A stretch of DNA of 64,000 bases from Pseudomonas sp. 7P_10.2_Bac1 (GCF_025465935.1 NZ_JANLNV010000009.1:1-64000), one strand, 5' to 3'. Shown: positions 43,299 through 52,745, counted from the stretch's first letter. The notes: generated from the letters alone by a model not told the origin. Program-made: numbers and translations.

Positions 43299-46200
43299 TT
43301 AAGCGTCTACGAGACTCCATTGCTTACTCAACCGCTTGTCCGAAATGGGCACTTTAGTGCCCAACTGCTGGCCAAACAGCGACACACGATACTCCTCCAG
43401 CCACCAGCGATAGATCTCCAGTTGCGGGTCTCGCTTGCCTTCCTGGGCATGCTTGGTGGCCCGTGCCTGGTACTGGGCCCACAAGCCGCTCAACTCTGCA
43501 CTCCAGACCCGGTCTTTCTGCACCTGGGCCGGCAGTTTTTCCAGACGCATTTCAATGGCCTTCAAATAGCGCGGCAGCTCTTTGAGCCACAGCGCAGGCG
43601 TTTCACGCACAAAGCCCGGATACACCAAATGGCTCAGTTGCTGCTTGATGTCATTCAAGGCCACAGCCTGGGCCAGATCAATCTTGCCCTTGAAACGTTT
43701 TTGCAGGCCGTGCCAAAGCTTGAGGATTTCCAGCGTCAGTTTGGCCAGCTTTTCTGCGTGCTCGGTCAAGGCGCCGCGCTTGCGCTCGGCCAACGAAGCC
43801 AGACCGGCACCGTCACGCGGCAGTGTCGCCTCGCCTTCAAGGATGCAACTGTCCAGGCTGGCCAGCAGAATGTCTTCGACCAGGCTCTCGACCCGGCCCA
43901 GTTCGCGGTACATCAAACCCAGCTCGGTCTGACCCGGCAATTTGCTGCGCAAGAACTTGGTTGGTTCAGCCAACTGCTGCATCAGCAAACGCTGCAAGGC
44001 ACGCCGATGCTGATACTCCGCCTCTGCGGGCGTCGAGAAGCGTCCTTCTTTGACCGTATTGCCCTCTTCCACCAGTGCCGGATAGACCGTCATCGATAAT
44101 CCGGCAATCTTTTGCTGGGCCTTTTCGGCCACAGGCGCAAACACTTTTGCCTCGACAGGCTGTTGGCCTTTCGCTGTGTGCGGCACCGCCAGCGCAGCCT
44201 GGCTGGCTTGGGCAAAGCGCGCGGTCAACTCTGCCAGATCACGACCCTCGCCGAGGAACTTCCCCTCGCCGTCAACAATTTCGAGGTTCATCTTAAGATG
44301 ACTCTCAACCTGCTGTGCGGCTTCGGCCCACGCCTCGTCAGACACCCGTGCACCGGTCATGCGCAATAACTCGCGGCCCAAGGCCTGCGGCAACGAGCCT
44401 TCGCCAAACGTCATGCGTTGCAGGGCGGCCTTGACGAAGTCCGGCACGGGTACAAAATTTTTGCGCAACGCCTTGGGCAAACTGCGTACCAGCGCAATGC
44501 ACTTGGCTTCTATCATGCCCGGCACCAGCCATTCCAGGCGCTCAGGAGACAGCACCGGCAATAACGGCGCGGGCACCTTAACCGTCACCCCGTCACGTGG
44601 GTGATTGGGCTCAAAGTGGTAGCTCAATTCGAGGGTCAAATCCCCCAGGTGCAGGGTGTTCGGGTAGTGTTTGGCAGTGATCTCGGTGGCTTCACGGGCG
44701 AGCACGTCCTCTTCGCGCATGATCAGCAACTGTGGATCTTTTTGGCTATTGACCCGGTACCAGCTGTCAAACGTCGCGGTCTGGTGGATCTCGGCTGGCA
44801 AACGCGCGTCATAAAACGCATACAGGGTTTCTTCATCGGCCAAAATGTCACGCCGCCGCGCCTTGGCTTCCAGCTCATCGAGCTGTTCAAGGAGCTTGGC
44901 ATTAGCGGCCAGGCACTTGGCCCGCGACTGAATCTCACCGCGCACCAGCCCTTCACGGATAAACAATTCGCGTGACAGCACCGGATCAATCGGGCCGTAA
45001 TGCACGGCGCGACGTCCCACCACGATCAACCCGTATAAAGTGATCTGCTCATAGGCCACCACTTGCCCGCGCTTCTTCTCCCAGTGCGGCTCAAAGTAGT
45101 TCTTTTTGACCAAGTGCCCGGCCAGCGGCTCGATCCAGTCTGATTCAATCTTGGCCACCATCCGCGCATACAGCTTGGTGGTCTCGACCAACTCGGCAGT
45201 CATCAACCATTGCGGGCGCTTTTTGCCCAGGCCCGACGCCGGGTGAATCCAGAACCGGCGCTGACGTGCGCCCAGGTAATCGCCGTCTTCGGTCTTTTGC
45301 CCGATTTGACTGAGCAAGCCGGACAACACTGCTTTGTGCAATTTTGGATAATCCGCCGGCTCTTTATTGACGCTGAGCTGCATGTCTCGGCAGATCAGGC
45401 TCAACTGGCGATGTGAATCACGCCACTCGCGCAGCCGCAAGTAATTCAGGAAATTCTTGCGGCACCAATTGCGCAGCGGGCTCGCGGTCAGGGCCTGGCG
45501 CTGCTCTTCAAAGCCGCGCCACACATTGATCAGCGCGGCAAAATCCGAGTCGGGGTCTTTCCATTGCGCGTGGGCCTGGTCCGCGGCTTGTTGACGCTCA
45601 GGCGGGCGTTCACGCGGGTCTTGCACCGACATCGCACTGGCAACAATCAACACTTCCTGCAAGCTGCCCAGCTTGGCCGCTTCCAGCAGCATGCGGCCCA
45701 TGCGCGGGTCCACCGGCAAGCGCGCCAATTGACGGCCCAGCGGCGTCAGTTGGTTCTCGCGGTTAACCGCCGAGAGCTCCTGCAGCAGGTTGAAACCGTC
45801 GGTAATCGCCTTGCCATCAGGCGGCTCGATAAATGGAAACGCGGTAATTTCCCCCAGACGCAGGTGCAGCATCTGCAGGATAACGGCCGCAAGGTTGGTG
45901 CGCAGAATCTCTGGATCGGTGAATTCCGGGCGCGCGTTGAAGTCTTCCTCGGCGTACAAGCGCACGCAAATCCCCGGTTCTACCCGACCGCAACGGCCTT
46001 TTCGCTGATTGGCGCTGGCCTGGGAAATCGCTTCGATCGGCAGGCGCTGGACCTTGGCCCGGTAGCTGTAACGACTGATACGCGCGGTGCCGCTGTCGAT
46101 CACGTAGCGAATGCCCGGCACCGTCAGGGAAGTTTCCGCGACGTTGGTCGCCAGGACCACGCGACGCCCTGGGTGCGATTGGAAAATCCGCTGCTGTTCA

Positions 46201-47210
46201 GCCGGCGACAGACGCGCATACAAAGGCAGGATTTCGGTGTGCTTGAGTTGCGCCTTGCGCAGCATCTCGGCGGCATCGCGGATCTCGCGCTCGCCGGGCA
46301 AGAACACCAGCACATCACCCGGGCTTTTGCGTTCGCTACGCTCATGGGCGGCAATTTCATCCAGGGTGGCGATGATCGCCTGGTCGACACTTAAATCCTC
46401 TTCGACACTGTTGCCCTCTTCGTCCTGCTCGGAGGTCAAGGGGCGGTACCAGGTCTCCACCGGGAAGGTGCGACCCGAGACTTCGACGATGGGCGCATCG
46501 TTGAAGTGTTTGGAGAACCGCTCCAGGTCGATGGTGGCCGAAGTGATGATGACTTTCAGGTCCGGGCGCCGGGGCAGCAACAGCTTCAGATAACCGAGCA
46601 AGAAGTCGATGTTCAGGCTGCGCTCATGGGCTTCGTCGACGATGATCGTGTCATAGCGCTCAAGGAAACGGTCGTGCTGGGTTTCGGCCAGCAGAATCCC
46701 GTCGGTCATCAGCTTGATCAGGGTGTTGGCGTCACTTTGGTCCTCAAACCGCACCTGATACCCGACCAGCGCTCCCAATGGCGTACCCAGCTCCTCGGCA
46801 ACCCGGCTGGCCACACTGCGCGCCGCGATCCGGCGCGGCTGGGTGTGACCGATCAGACCGTGCTGACCGCGGCCAATTTCGAGACAGATTTTTGGTAACT
46901 GGGTGGTTTTGCCCGAGCCGGTTTCACCGGCCAGGATCAGCACCTGATGCTTGAGCAACGCCGCCTTGATCTCATCACGCTTGGCGGCAATCGGCAGATT
47001 TTCGTCATAACGAATCAACGGCACACTGGCCGCCCGCGCAGTCACCTGCGCGCACGACGCCTGCACACGCTCGGCCCAGGCCGCCAGCTTGGCGTCATCA
47101 GGTTTTTTGCGCAGTTCATGCAACTGCCGACGCAACTTGTGGCGGTCGGCAATCATGGCTTGATCGAGGTTTTTCAGCAGTTGGTCGATAGCAGGCGATT
47201 CGTCAGTCAT
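43299..47210 (-). CDS. hrpA: ATP-dependent RNA helicase HrpA
   Basis: A 1303-residue DEAH-box helicase that clears stalled or collided ribosomes. Motif I is LAGETGSGKTTQLPKICLE, motif II DEAHERSLNIDFLLGYL, motif VI QRKGRCGRVEPG. The helicase core is followed by the HA2 and OB-fold regions and the long C-terminal DUF3418 region typical of HrpA (about 650-1300). The ATG at 47210 (MTDESPAIDQLLKNLDQAM) is chosen over an upstream start in the divergent promoter region. It is divergent from an EamA transporter gene. Confidence 0.96.
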   Translation of the reverse strand: MTDESPAIDQLLKNLDQAMIADRHKLRRQLHELRKKPDDAKLAAWAERVQASCAQVTARAASVPLIRYDENLPIAAKRDEIKAALLKHQVLILAGETGSGKTTQLPKICLEIGRGQHGLIGHTQPRRIAARSVASRVAEELGTPLGALVGYQVRFEDQSDANTLIKLMTDGILLAETQHDRFLERYDTIIVDEAHERSLNIDFLLGYLKLLLPRRPDLKVIITSATIDLERFSKHFNDAPIVEVSGRTFPVETWYRPLTSEQDEEGNSVEEDLSVDQAIIATLDEIAAHERSERKSPGDVLVFLPGEREIRDAAEMLRKAQLKHTEILPLYARLSPAEQQRIFQSHPGRRVVLATNVAETSLTVPGIRYVIDSGTARISRYSYRAKVQRLPIEAISQASANQRKGRCGRVEPGICVRLYAEEDFNARPEFTDPEILRTNLAAVILQMLHLRLGEITAFPFIEPPDGKAITDGFNLLQELSAVNRENQLTPLGRQLARLPVDPRMGRMLLEAAKLGSLQEVLIVASAMSVQDPRERPPERQQAADQAHAQWKDPDSDFAALINVWRGFEEQRQALTASPLRNWCRKNFLNYLRLREWRDSHRQLSLICRDMQLSVNKEPADYPKLHKAVLSGLLSQIGQKTEDGDYLGARQRRFWIHPASGLGKKRPQWLMTAELVETTKLYARMVAKIESDWIEPLAGHLVKKNYFEPHWEKKRGQVVAYEQITLYGLIVVGRRAVHYGPIDPVLSRELFIREGLVRGEIQSRAKCLAANAKLLEQLDELEAKARRRDILADEETLYAFYDARLPAEIHQTATFDSWYRVNSQKDPQLLIMREEDVLAREATEITAKHYPNTLHLGDLTLELSYHFEPNHPRDGVTVKVPAPLLPVLSPERLEWLVPGMIEAKCIALVRSLPKALRKNFVPVPDFVKAALQRMTFGEGSLPQALGRELLRMTGARVSDEAWAEAAQQVESHLKMNLEIVDGEGKFLGEGRDLAELTARFAQASQAALAVPHTAKGQQPVEAKVFAPVAEKAQQKIAGLSMTVYPALVEEGNTVKEGRFSTPAEAEYQHRRALQRLLMQQLAEPTKFLRSKLPGQTELGLMYRELGRVESLVEDILLASLDSCILEGEATLPRDGAGLASLAERKRGALTEHAEKLAKLTLEILKLWHGLQKRFKGKIDLAQAVALNDIKQQLSHLVYPGFVRETPALWLKELPRYLKAIEMRLEKLPAQVQKDRVWSAELSGLWAQYQARATKHAQEGKRDPQLEIYRWWLEEYRVSLFGQQLGTKVPISDKRLSKQWSLVDA

Positions 47211-47357
47211 CAGGTGCGCATAAGTCTTCGTAAATGCAGGCGGCGATTGTCGCAGATTTAAGCGGTTATGCACGAATCTGTAGGAATTGCGCCTAGCCAT
47301 TGCCTTGCAGGCTGCATCCCCTACACTGCGCGGCTTATTCCTTGTAAGAGAACCGCC

Positions 47358-48242
47358 GTGAGATTCGCAGACTTTGTACGCATGCTGTCGCTGGCCGGGA
47401 TTTGGGGCGCCAGTTTTCTGTTCATGCGAATTATCGCGCCAGTACTCGGCTCAATTCCTACCGCGTTTTTCCGGGTGTCGATTGCCGCCACCGGCTTGCT
47501 GGTGATACTGGCGCTGATGCGAGTCAACTGGAATTTCGGCGGCAAGCTCAAGGTGGTGTTGATACTGGGGGTGATCAACTCAGGGCTGCCGGCGACGCTG
47601 TATTCGGTCGCGGCTCAAGTACTGCCTGCGGGGTATTCGGCGATTTTCAATGCGACCACGCCACTGATGGGTGTCTTGATTGGTGGGCTGTTTTTCAGTG
47701 AACAACTCACCTTCACCAAGTTGGTTGGGGTCTTTCTCGGATTATTCGGCGTCGGTGTACTGACTGGAGCCGGGCCGGTGGCCTTTGACCTGAACTTGCT
47801 GATGGGCGCACTCGCCTGCCTGTTGGCGACGATCTGCTATGGCTTTGCGGGCTTTCTGGCACGTCGTTGGCTGGACCAGCAAGGCGGGCTTGATCCGCGT
47901 CTTTCGGCCATGGGCAGCATGCTGGGAGCGACCCTGTTTTTGCTGCCGCTGTTTGGCTTGAGCCTGCTCAATCAGCCTCCCGTTGATTGGGGCGGGGCAC
48001 GCGTGTGGCTGTCATTATTGGGGCTGGGATTGGTGTGTACAGCGTTTGCCTACATCCTGTTCTTCCGTTTGCTCACCAACATTGGCCCGGTCAAATCCAT
48101 GACCGTGACCTTTATGACCCCGCCATTCGGGATTTTGTGGGGCGCGCTGTTTCTGGGTGAGCCGCTGTCAATCGCACATCTGTACGGCGGGTTACTGATC
48201 GCCGTGTCATTGTGGCTGGTGCTCAAGCCCGCCAAGCCCTGA
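47358..48242 (+). CDS. DMT superfamily (EamA) transporter
   Basis: A 294-residue ten-helix EamA transporter. LSLAGIWGASFLFMRIIAPVLG at the N-terminus and GYSAIFNATTPLMGVLIGGLFFSEQLT in the first repeat are family signatures. The GTG at 47358 (VRFADFVRML) follows an AGAGAA site; earlier in-frame codons lack one. The substrate is unknown. It converges on a second, unrelated-looking EamA gene. Confidence 0.86.
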   Translation: MRFADFVRMLSLAGIWGASFLFMRIIAPVLGSIPTAFFRVSIAATGLLVILALMRVNWNFGGKLKVVLILGVINSGLPATLYSVAAQVLPAGYSAIFNATTPLMGVLIGGLFFSEQLTFTKLVGVFLGLFGVGVLTGAGPVAFDLNLLMGALACLLATICYGFAGFLARRWLDQQGGLDPRLSAMGSMLGATLFLLPLFGLSLLNQPPVDWGGARVWLSLLGLGLVCTAFAYILFFRLLTNIGPVKSMTVTFMTPPFGILWGALFLGEPLSIAHLYGGLLIAVSLWLVLKPAKP

Positions 48243-48252
48243 AACTGTAGTC

Positions 48253-48285
48253 GCTGCCGCAGTCCTTATCGCAGCCTGCGGCAGC
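48253..48285. terminator. Stem-loop between two convergent EamA genes
   Basis: GCTGCCGCAG/CTGCGGCAGC is a perfect 10-bp stem with a 13-nt loop. No T tract; probably a shared 3' end structure. Confidence 0.6.
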
Positions 48286-48304
48286 GGCAACAGTGATGTT
48301 TCGT

Positions 48305-49159
48305 TTATGTAGTCTTACGGAACACGAAGACCAGGCCAATGATGATCAAGGCCATCCCGAGTATGCTCAGCAAGGCCAGTTTGTTGCCGAAGATCAAGTA
48401 ATCCATGACCGCAGTCACTGCAGGCACCAGGTAAAAAAGGCTGGTGACATTGACCAGGTTGCCTCGGGCGATCATCCGGTACAGCAATACGGTGGCCAGC
48501 ACCGACACCACCAAGCCCATCCACAACACCGGCACCACAAAGCCTGCACCGTGCTCGAAGTGGAACGACTGAAACGGCACAAACACCGCGCACAACAGCA
48601 ACCCGGCGAAGTACTGCAACGGCAACGTGCCCAGCGGGTTCTGGGTAATGCGTTTTTGCATCAGGGTGCCGACAGTCATACTCCCCAGCGCCAACAGCGC
48701 ACAGAGCATGCCGCCCCATGACAACCCCGCCAGACCAATATTCTGGTACACCACCAGAATCAATCCAGTGAGCCCCAGCATCAACCCCAACGACCGGCTG
48801 AAGGAGTGACGACGCTCCAGGATCACCGCGGTCAATATCGGCTGCACGCCCATGACGGTGGCCATCACCCCCGGCGTGACCTTCAGGTCCAGCGCCAGCA
48901 GATAGAAAATCTGATACGCGCCTAACAGCACGGTGCCGGTGGCCAGTGCATAACCGATGGCCTTGGCGCCGCGTGGCATCTGCATCTTCATGGACGGGAT
49001 CAACAGCACCAGCGCTACCAGGGCGATGGCAAAACGGATCAACAGAAAGGCAAAGGGCGAAGCGTGGGCCAGGCCCCATTTGGAGAAAATTGCGCCGCTG
49101 CTCCACAGCAGGACAAACAGGCTTGTGGACGCCGCCGCCAGTGCGGATTCTTTAGACAT
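48305..49159 (-). CDS. DMT superfamily (EamA) exporter behind a structured leader
   Basis: A 284-residue ten-helix EamA transporter (SLFVLLWSSGAIFSKWGLAHASPFAFLLIRF near the N-terminus; LGLTGLILVVYQN in the middle). Such proteins often export amino acids. The start is ATG 49159 or ATG 49168, both near the same weak site. Upstream lie a promoter within an inverted repeat, a valine-rich 54-codon ORF and alternative stem-loops, so regulation at the leader is possible. The cargo is unknown; an amino-acid exporter would suit the leader, but this is inference. Confidence 0.86.
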   Translation of the reverse strand: MSKESALAAASTSLFVLLWSSGAIFSKWGLAHASPFAFLLIRFAIALVALVLLIPSMKMQMPRGAKAIGYALATGTVLLGAYQIFYLLALDLKVTPGVMATVMGVQPILTAVILERRHSFSRSLGLMLGLTGLILVVYQNIGLAGLSWGGMLCALLALGSMTVGTLMQKRITQNPLGTLPLQYFAGLLLCAVFVPFQSFHFEHGAGFVVPVLWMGLVVSVLATVLLYRMIARGNLVNVTSLFYLVPAVTAVMDYLIFGNKLALLSILGMALIIIGLVFVFRKTT

Positions 49160-49191
49160 CGAAAACATGGGTAACACCTGTCATCAGACAT

Positions 49192-49267
49192 AAAAAGCCA
49201 ACTCAGCCGAAACTGAAATTCAATGGTTTTTTAGACGGGTACGGGCAGCCGAGGATCGGCTCAGCCC
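49192..49267 (-). other. Alternative stem-loops upstream of the EamA gene
   Basis: On the minus strand the arm at 49256-49261 (AGCCGA) can pair with UCGGCU at 49247-49252, or with the identical UCGGCU at 49205-49210. A separate stem UUCAG/CUGAG (49213-49217 with 49202-49206) is followed by UUGGC and five U (49192-49196). This is compatible with attenuation, but the stems are short. Confidence 0.35.
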
Positions 49268-49425
49268 GCAATACCAACACCCGGTGGCGAGACAACGACG
49301 CTCACCACGGTGCGGCTGACAGGAGGAGGATAGTGACTGATCTGCACAGGCTGTTTGCCCCCGCACGGCGCCACGCCAGCAAAAACTGCTGGTTCGACAA
49401 CGCTGTGAGTAAGGGAAAGCGGCAT
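49261..49425 (-). CDS. Candidate valine-rich leader ORF (54 aa)
   Basis: An ATG-to-TGA ORF of 54 codons on the same strand as, and 101 nt upstream of, the EamA exporter gene. It ends SRTVVSVVVSPPGVGIAG; seven of its last eighteen codons are valine or isoleucine. Its stop codon lies inside a stem-loop arm. The ribosome site is weak (AAAGA). It could be a leader peptide, an independent small protein or a chance ORF; I favour no choice strongly. No family is recognised. Confidence 0.35.
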   Translation of the reverse strand: MPLSLTHSVVEPAVFAGVAPCGGKQPVQISHYPPPVSRTVVSVVVSPPGVGIAG

Positions 49426-49468
49426 GTACTGATCTTTTAGAAGAGAGTGGTATGAGCTATCTGCTCAA

Positions 49469-49507
49469 CGAGCGCTGACTATAACCAGCGCTCGACATGA
49501 ATTGCAA
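49469..49507 (-). promoter_or_regulatory. Promoter with -10 inside a perfect inverted repeat
   Basis: CGAGCGCTG-ACTATAAC-CAGCGCTCG (49469-49494) is a perfect 9-bp inverted repeat with an 8-bp centre. On the minus strand its centre holds the -10 TATAGT (49478-49483), 18 bp from -35 TTGCAA (49502-49507). It could be a repressor operator, or in part an end structure for lpxO. Confidence 0.6.
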
Positions 49508-49511
49508 TGAC

Positions 49512-50450
49512 TTATCCGAACAACCAACGCCACAGCAGCACCAGCACGATAACGGCCAGCACCGGGCGCGCGATGCGATAGAGCTTGGGATTGCGGCGTT
49601 TCCATTGCTTGACCACCCCACTGAAGCGGTCACTGAAACTTTTGCTCCAGGCGTAGGCCTTGTTGATCCCGCCGACGCGCTCGTCATCAAGGTTTTGCGG
49701 CGCAGTGGCCTTGCCCAGTTGGGCGCTGACCCAGCGATTGATGCGGGTCATAAGGCGGCTGGTAAGCGGACGCTCGACGTCGCAGAACAGAATCACGCGG
49801 GTCATGTCGGTTTCGTTCTTGACCCAGTGCACGTAGGTTTCGTCGAACATGACGTCTTCGCCGTCACGCCATGCGTATTCCACGCCATCGACAAAGATGC
49901 GGCAGGCGTCGGAGTTCGGCGTCGACAGGCCCAGGTGGTAGCGCAAGGAACCGGCAAACGGGTCGCGGTGCGGGTTGAGGTGGCTGCCACCCGGCAACAG
50001 GGCAAACATCGCGCCCTTGACGTTGGGGATGCTGTTGACCAGCTCAACGGTTTTTGGGCACAGCAATTCAGCTGACGGCAGCGGTTTGTCGTACCACTTG
50101 AGGTAAAAGCGCTTCCAGCCCTTTTTGAAGAACGAACCAAAACCGGCATCGTTGTTCTTCTCGGCAGCACGAATGTACCCCTCGTCGAACAAGTGCATGG
50201 CCTCTTCGCGAATGGCTTGCCAGTTGTCTTTGAGGACATCCAGTTCCGGGAATTTGCTGCGGTCCAGGTACGGCTTGGACGGCACGCCCGAGAACAGATA
50301 CATCAGGGCGTTGTAGGGCGCAAAGAATGCGGAGTGGTTGACGAACTGGCGCAGCACCGGCAAACGCGCCTTGCCGCGCAGATGCACGTACAGGATGCTG
50401 CCGACAAACAGCAGTATGAGCCCTGCCTTGATGGCAAAGGATAAGGTCAT
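49512..50450 (-). CDS. lpxO: Lipid A 2-hydroxylase LpxO (aspartyl/asparaginyl beta-hydroxylase family)
   Basis: A 312-residue Fe(II)/2-oxoglutarate dioxygenase anchored in the inner membrane that hydroxylates a secondary acyl chain of lipid A. An N-terminal hydrophobic helix (about 5-22) and a C-terminal one (about 290-310) flank the cytoplasmic domain. The iron-binding H-x-D lies in LPGGSHLNPHRDPFAGSLRYHLG and the distal histidine in FDETYVHWVKNET. The ATG at 50450 gives MTLSFAIKAGLILLFVGS after a strong GAGGAG. P. aeruginosa has two paralogues; I cannot say which this matches with certainty. Confidence 0.92.
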   Translation of the reverse strand: MTLSFAIKAGLILLFVGSILYVHLRGKARLPVLRQFVNHSAFFAPYNALMYLFSGVPSKPYLDRSKFPELDVLKDNWQAIREEAMHLFDEGYIRAAEKNNDAGFGSFFKKGWKRFYLKWYDKPLPSAELLCPKTVELVNSIPNVKGAMFALLPGGSHLNPHRDPFAGSLRYHLGLSTPNSDACRIFVDGVEYAWRDGEDVMFDETYVHWVKNETDMTRVILFCDVERPLTSRLMTRINRWVSAQLGKATAPQNLDDERVGGINKAYAWSKSFSDRFSGVVKQWKRRNPKLYRIARPVLAVIVLVLLWRWLFG

Positions 50451-50521
50451 GCAACAACTCCTCGAATATACCGTGCGGCACCCAAAGCCCGCCGTGGCAG
50501 CCCGCCATGATAAACACTCGC

Positions 50522-50545
50522 GACGCGGGACAAAACCCGCGCGCT
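50522..50545. other. Hairpin in the lpxO leader region
   Basis: CGCGGG/CCCGCG with a 6-nt loop, about 75-95 nt upstream of the lpxO start. Function unknown. Confidence 0.35.
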
Positions 50546-50634
50546 CCAACATTCAGCCTTAAGCACTACGTATTAAAGGCGTAATTATGCATAAGCAGGC
50601 TTTAAAGTCGTTTGATTTGAGTCATCAGTAACGG

Positions 50635-50690
50635 GTGGGAGCGGCCTTGCTCGCGATTCAAGCTGTCGCGAGCAAGCCCGCTCCCACAGG
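50635..50690. repeat. REP pair (GC-rich variant)
   Basis: TGGGAGCGGCCTTGCTCGCGA and TCGCGAGCAAGCCCGCTCCCA are inverted arms. This variant differs from the other copies by GGGAGCGG and GCTCGCGA, a different REP subfamily. It lies downstream of cysK. Confidence 0.85.
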
Positions 50691-50700
50691 ACCCTGGGCG

Positions 50701-51675
50701 TTACTGGTGCAATTCCTGATCGCTGAACAGATCGCTGAACAGGAAGCTCGACAGGTAACGCTCACCGGAGTCCGGCAGGATCACAACAATGGTCTTGCCT
50801 TGCATTTCCGGGGTCTCGGCCAAACGTGCCGCCACCGCCATGGCCGCGCCGCACGAGATTCCGCTCAGAATGCCCTCCTCTTGCATCAGACGCAGAGCCA
50901 TGGCCTTGGACTCTTCGTCGCTGACCAGCTCCACTTTGTCGAGAATCGACAGGTCGAGGTTTTTCGGCACAAAACCGGCACCAATGCCCTGAATCTTGTG
51001 CGGCGAAGGCTTGATTTCTTGACCCGCCAACGCCTGAGTAATGACCGGCGAAGTGATGGGCTCTACCGCAACCGACAAGATCGGCTTGCCCTGGGTCTTT
51101 TTGATATAACGCGACACTCCAGTGATGGTGCCGCCAGTGCCTACGCCCGCGACCAGCACATCGACGGCGCCATCGGTGTCATTCCAGATTTCCGGACCGG
51201 TGGTTTTTTCGTGGATCGCCGGGTTGGCCGGGTTTTCAAACTGTTGCGGCATAAAGTATTGCTCAGGGTTGCTGGCCTGAATTTCAGCCGCTTTATCGAT
51301 AGCCCCCTTCATCCCCTTGGCCGGCTCTGTGAGCACCAACTCGGCCCCCAGCGCCTTAAGCACTTTGCGTCGCTCGAGGCTCATCGAAGACGGCATGGTC
51401 AGCATCAATTTGTAACCACGCGCGGCAGCAACGAAGGCCAGGCCAATCCCCGTGTTGCCGGAAGTCGGCTCGATGATGGTCATGCCTGGCTTGAGCACGC
51501 CACGGCTTTCAGCGTCCCAGATCATGTTGGCGCCAATCCGGCATTTCACCGAATAACCCGGGTTACGCCCTTCAATCTTGGCCAAAATCGTCACGCCACG
51601 CGGCGCAATGCTGTTGATCTGGATAAGCGGCGTGTTACCGATCGATTGTGCGTTATCTGCAAAAATGCGGCTCAT
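50701..51675 (-). CDS. cysK: Cysteine synthase A (O-acetylserine sulfhydrylase)
   Basis: A 324-residue PLP enzyme that makes cysteine from O-acetylserine and sulfide. The PLP lysine lies in [21 protein letters not shown]; the substrate loop is [21 protein letters not shown] and the PLP phosphate site is [18 protein letters not shown]. The C-terminus [15 protein letters not shown] is typical of CysK rather than CysM. The ATG at 51675 follows AAGGA. Two REP arms lie just downstream. Confidence 0.95.
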   Translation of the reverse strand: MSRIFADNAQSIGNTPLIQINSIAPRGVTILAKIEGRNPGYSVKCRIGANMIWDAESRGVLKPGMTIIEPTSGNTGIGLAFVAAARGYKLMLTMPSSMSLERRKVLKALGAELVLTEPAKGMKGAIDKAAEIQASNPEQYFMPQQFENPANPAIHEKTTGPEIWNDTDGAVDVLVAGVGTGGTITGVSRYIKKTQGKPILSVAVEPITSPVITQALAGQEIKPSPHKIQGIGAGFVPKNLDLSILDKVELVSDEESKAMALRLMQEEGILSGISCGAAMAVAARLAETPEMQGKTIVVILPDSGERYLSSFLFSDLFSDQELHQ

Positions 51676-51784
51676 GGCGAGGTCCTTATGCACCTTTTGG
51701 GAAGGACCCAAGGGTAGGCTTCACGATTCAAGGCGTCCAGTCATGGCGTGACGCCTCATTCAGAGACTGAATACCGCGTCTACG

Positions 51785-51813
51785 TTCACCTGAAGCGGTC
51801 GCCGCGTTATAGT
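51785..51813 (+). promoter_or_regulatory. Candidate sigma-70 promoter of the moxR-VWA operon
   Basis: TTCACC (51785-51790) and TATAGT (51808-51813) are 17 bp apart; the predicted start gives a leader of about 60 nt before the ATPase gene. Confidence 0.5.
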
Positions 51814-51878
51814 CGGACATACTTTTTTATCCCCCGCCCTGCCCTTGCAGGCCTGGATCATGGTTTGAGGAATTGCAG

Positions 51879-52724
51879 ATGAAGTTTGAAGGCACCCGCG
51901 CCTATGTGGCCACTGATGACCTGAAACTGGCGGTCAACGCAGCGATCACCCTGGAGCGCCCGTTGCTGGTCAAGGGCGAACCCGGCACCGGTAAAACCAT
52001 GCTGGCCGAGCAACTGGCCGCCTCCTTTGGCTGCAAGCTGATTACCTGGCACATCAAGTCCACCACCAAGGCTCATCAAGGCTTGTACGAGTACGACGCC
52101 GTAAGCCGTCTGCGTGACTCACAACTGGGCGTGGACAAGGTGCACGATGTGCGCAACTACCTTAAAAAAGGCAAATTGTGGGAAGCCTTTGAGGCCGAAG
52201 AGCGGGTGATTCTGCTGATCGATGAAATCGACAAGGCTGACATCGAATTCCCCAACGACCTGCTGCAAGAACTCGACAAGATGGAGTTCTACGTTTACGA
52301 GACCGATGAAACCATCAAGGCCAAGGTCCGCCCGATCATCATCATTACCTCCAACAACGAAAAAGAACTGCCGGATGCGTTCCTGCGCCGCTGCTTCTTC
52401 CATTACATCAATTTCCCGGATCGCGCGACGCTGCAAAAGATCGTCGACGTGCACTTCCCCAATATCAAGAAAGAGCTGGTGAGCGAAGCGCTGGACGTGT
52501 TTTTCGACATACGCAAAGTGCCTGGCCTGAAGAAAAAGCCGTCGACCTCTGAACTGGTGGACTGGCTCAAGCTGCTGATGGCCGACAACATTGGCGAGAC
52601 GGTGTTGCGCGAGCGCGATCCAACCAAGGCGATCCCGCCACTGGCCGGCGCACTGGTTAAAAACGAGCAAGACGTACAACTGCTGGAGCGTCTGGCCTTT
52701 ATGAGCCGTCGCGGTAATCGCTGA
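51879..52724 (+). CDS. MoxR family AAA+ ATPase
   Basis: A 281-residue AAA+ ATPase of the MoxR class. Walker A is GEPGTGKTMLAEQL, Walker B VILLIDEIDKADIEFP, sensor 1 IIITSNNEKELPDAFLRR with the arginine finger. MoxR ATPases act as chaperones that mature or remodel partner complexes together with VWA proteins. The next gene, 21 nt away, encodes the VWA partner. The ATG at 51879 is preferred over an in-frame TTG two codons earlier. The exact target complex is unknown. Confidence 0.9.
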   Translation: MKFEGTRAYVATDDLKLAVNAAITLERPLLVKGEPGTGKTMLAEQLAASFGCKLITWHIKSTTKAHQGLYEYDAVSRLRDSQLGVDKVHDVRNYLKKGKLWEAFEAEERVILLIDEIDKADIEFPNDLLQELDKMEFYVYETDETIKAKVRPIIIITSNNEKELPDAFLRRCFFHYINFPDRATLQKIVDVHFPNIKKELVSEALDVFFDIRKVPGLKKKPSTSELVDWLKLLMADNIGETVLRERDPTKAIPPLAGALVKNEQDVQLLERLAFMSRRGNR

Positions 52725-52745
52725 TTTTTCAAGAAGGCGATAAGC

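Noticed and set aside
50635..51717. Plus-strand ORF of 360 codons opposite cysK
   Set aside because: Antisense shadow of cysK, starting inside a REP element.
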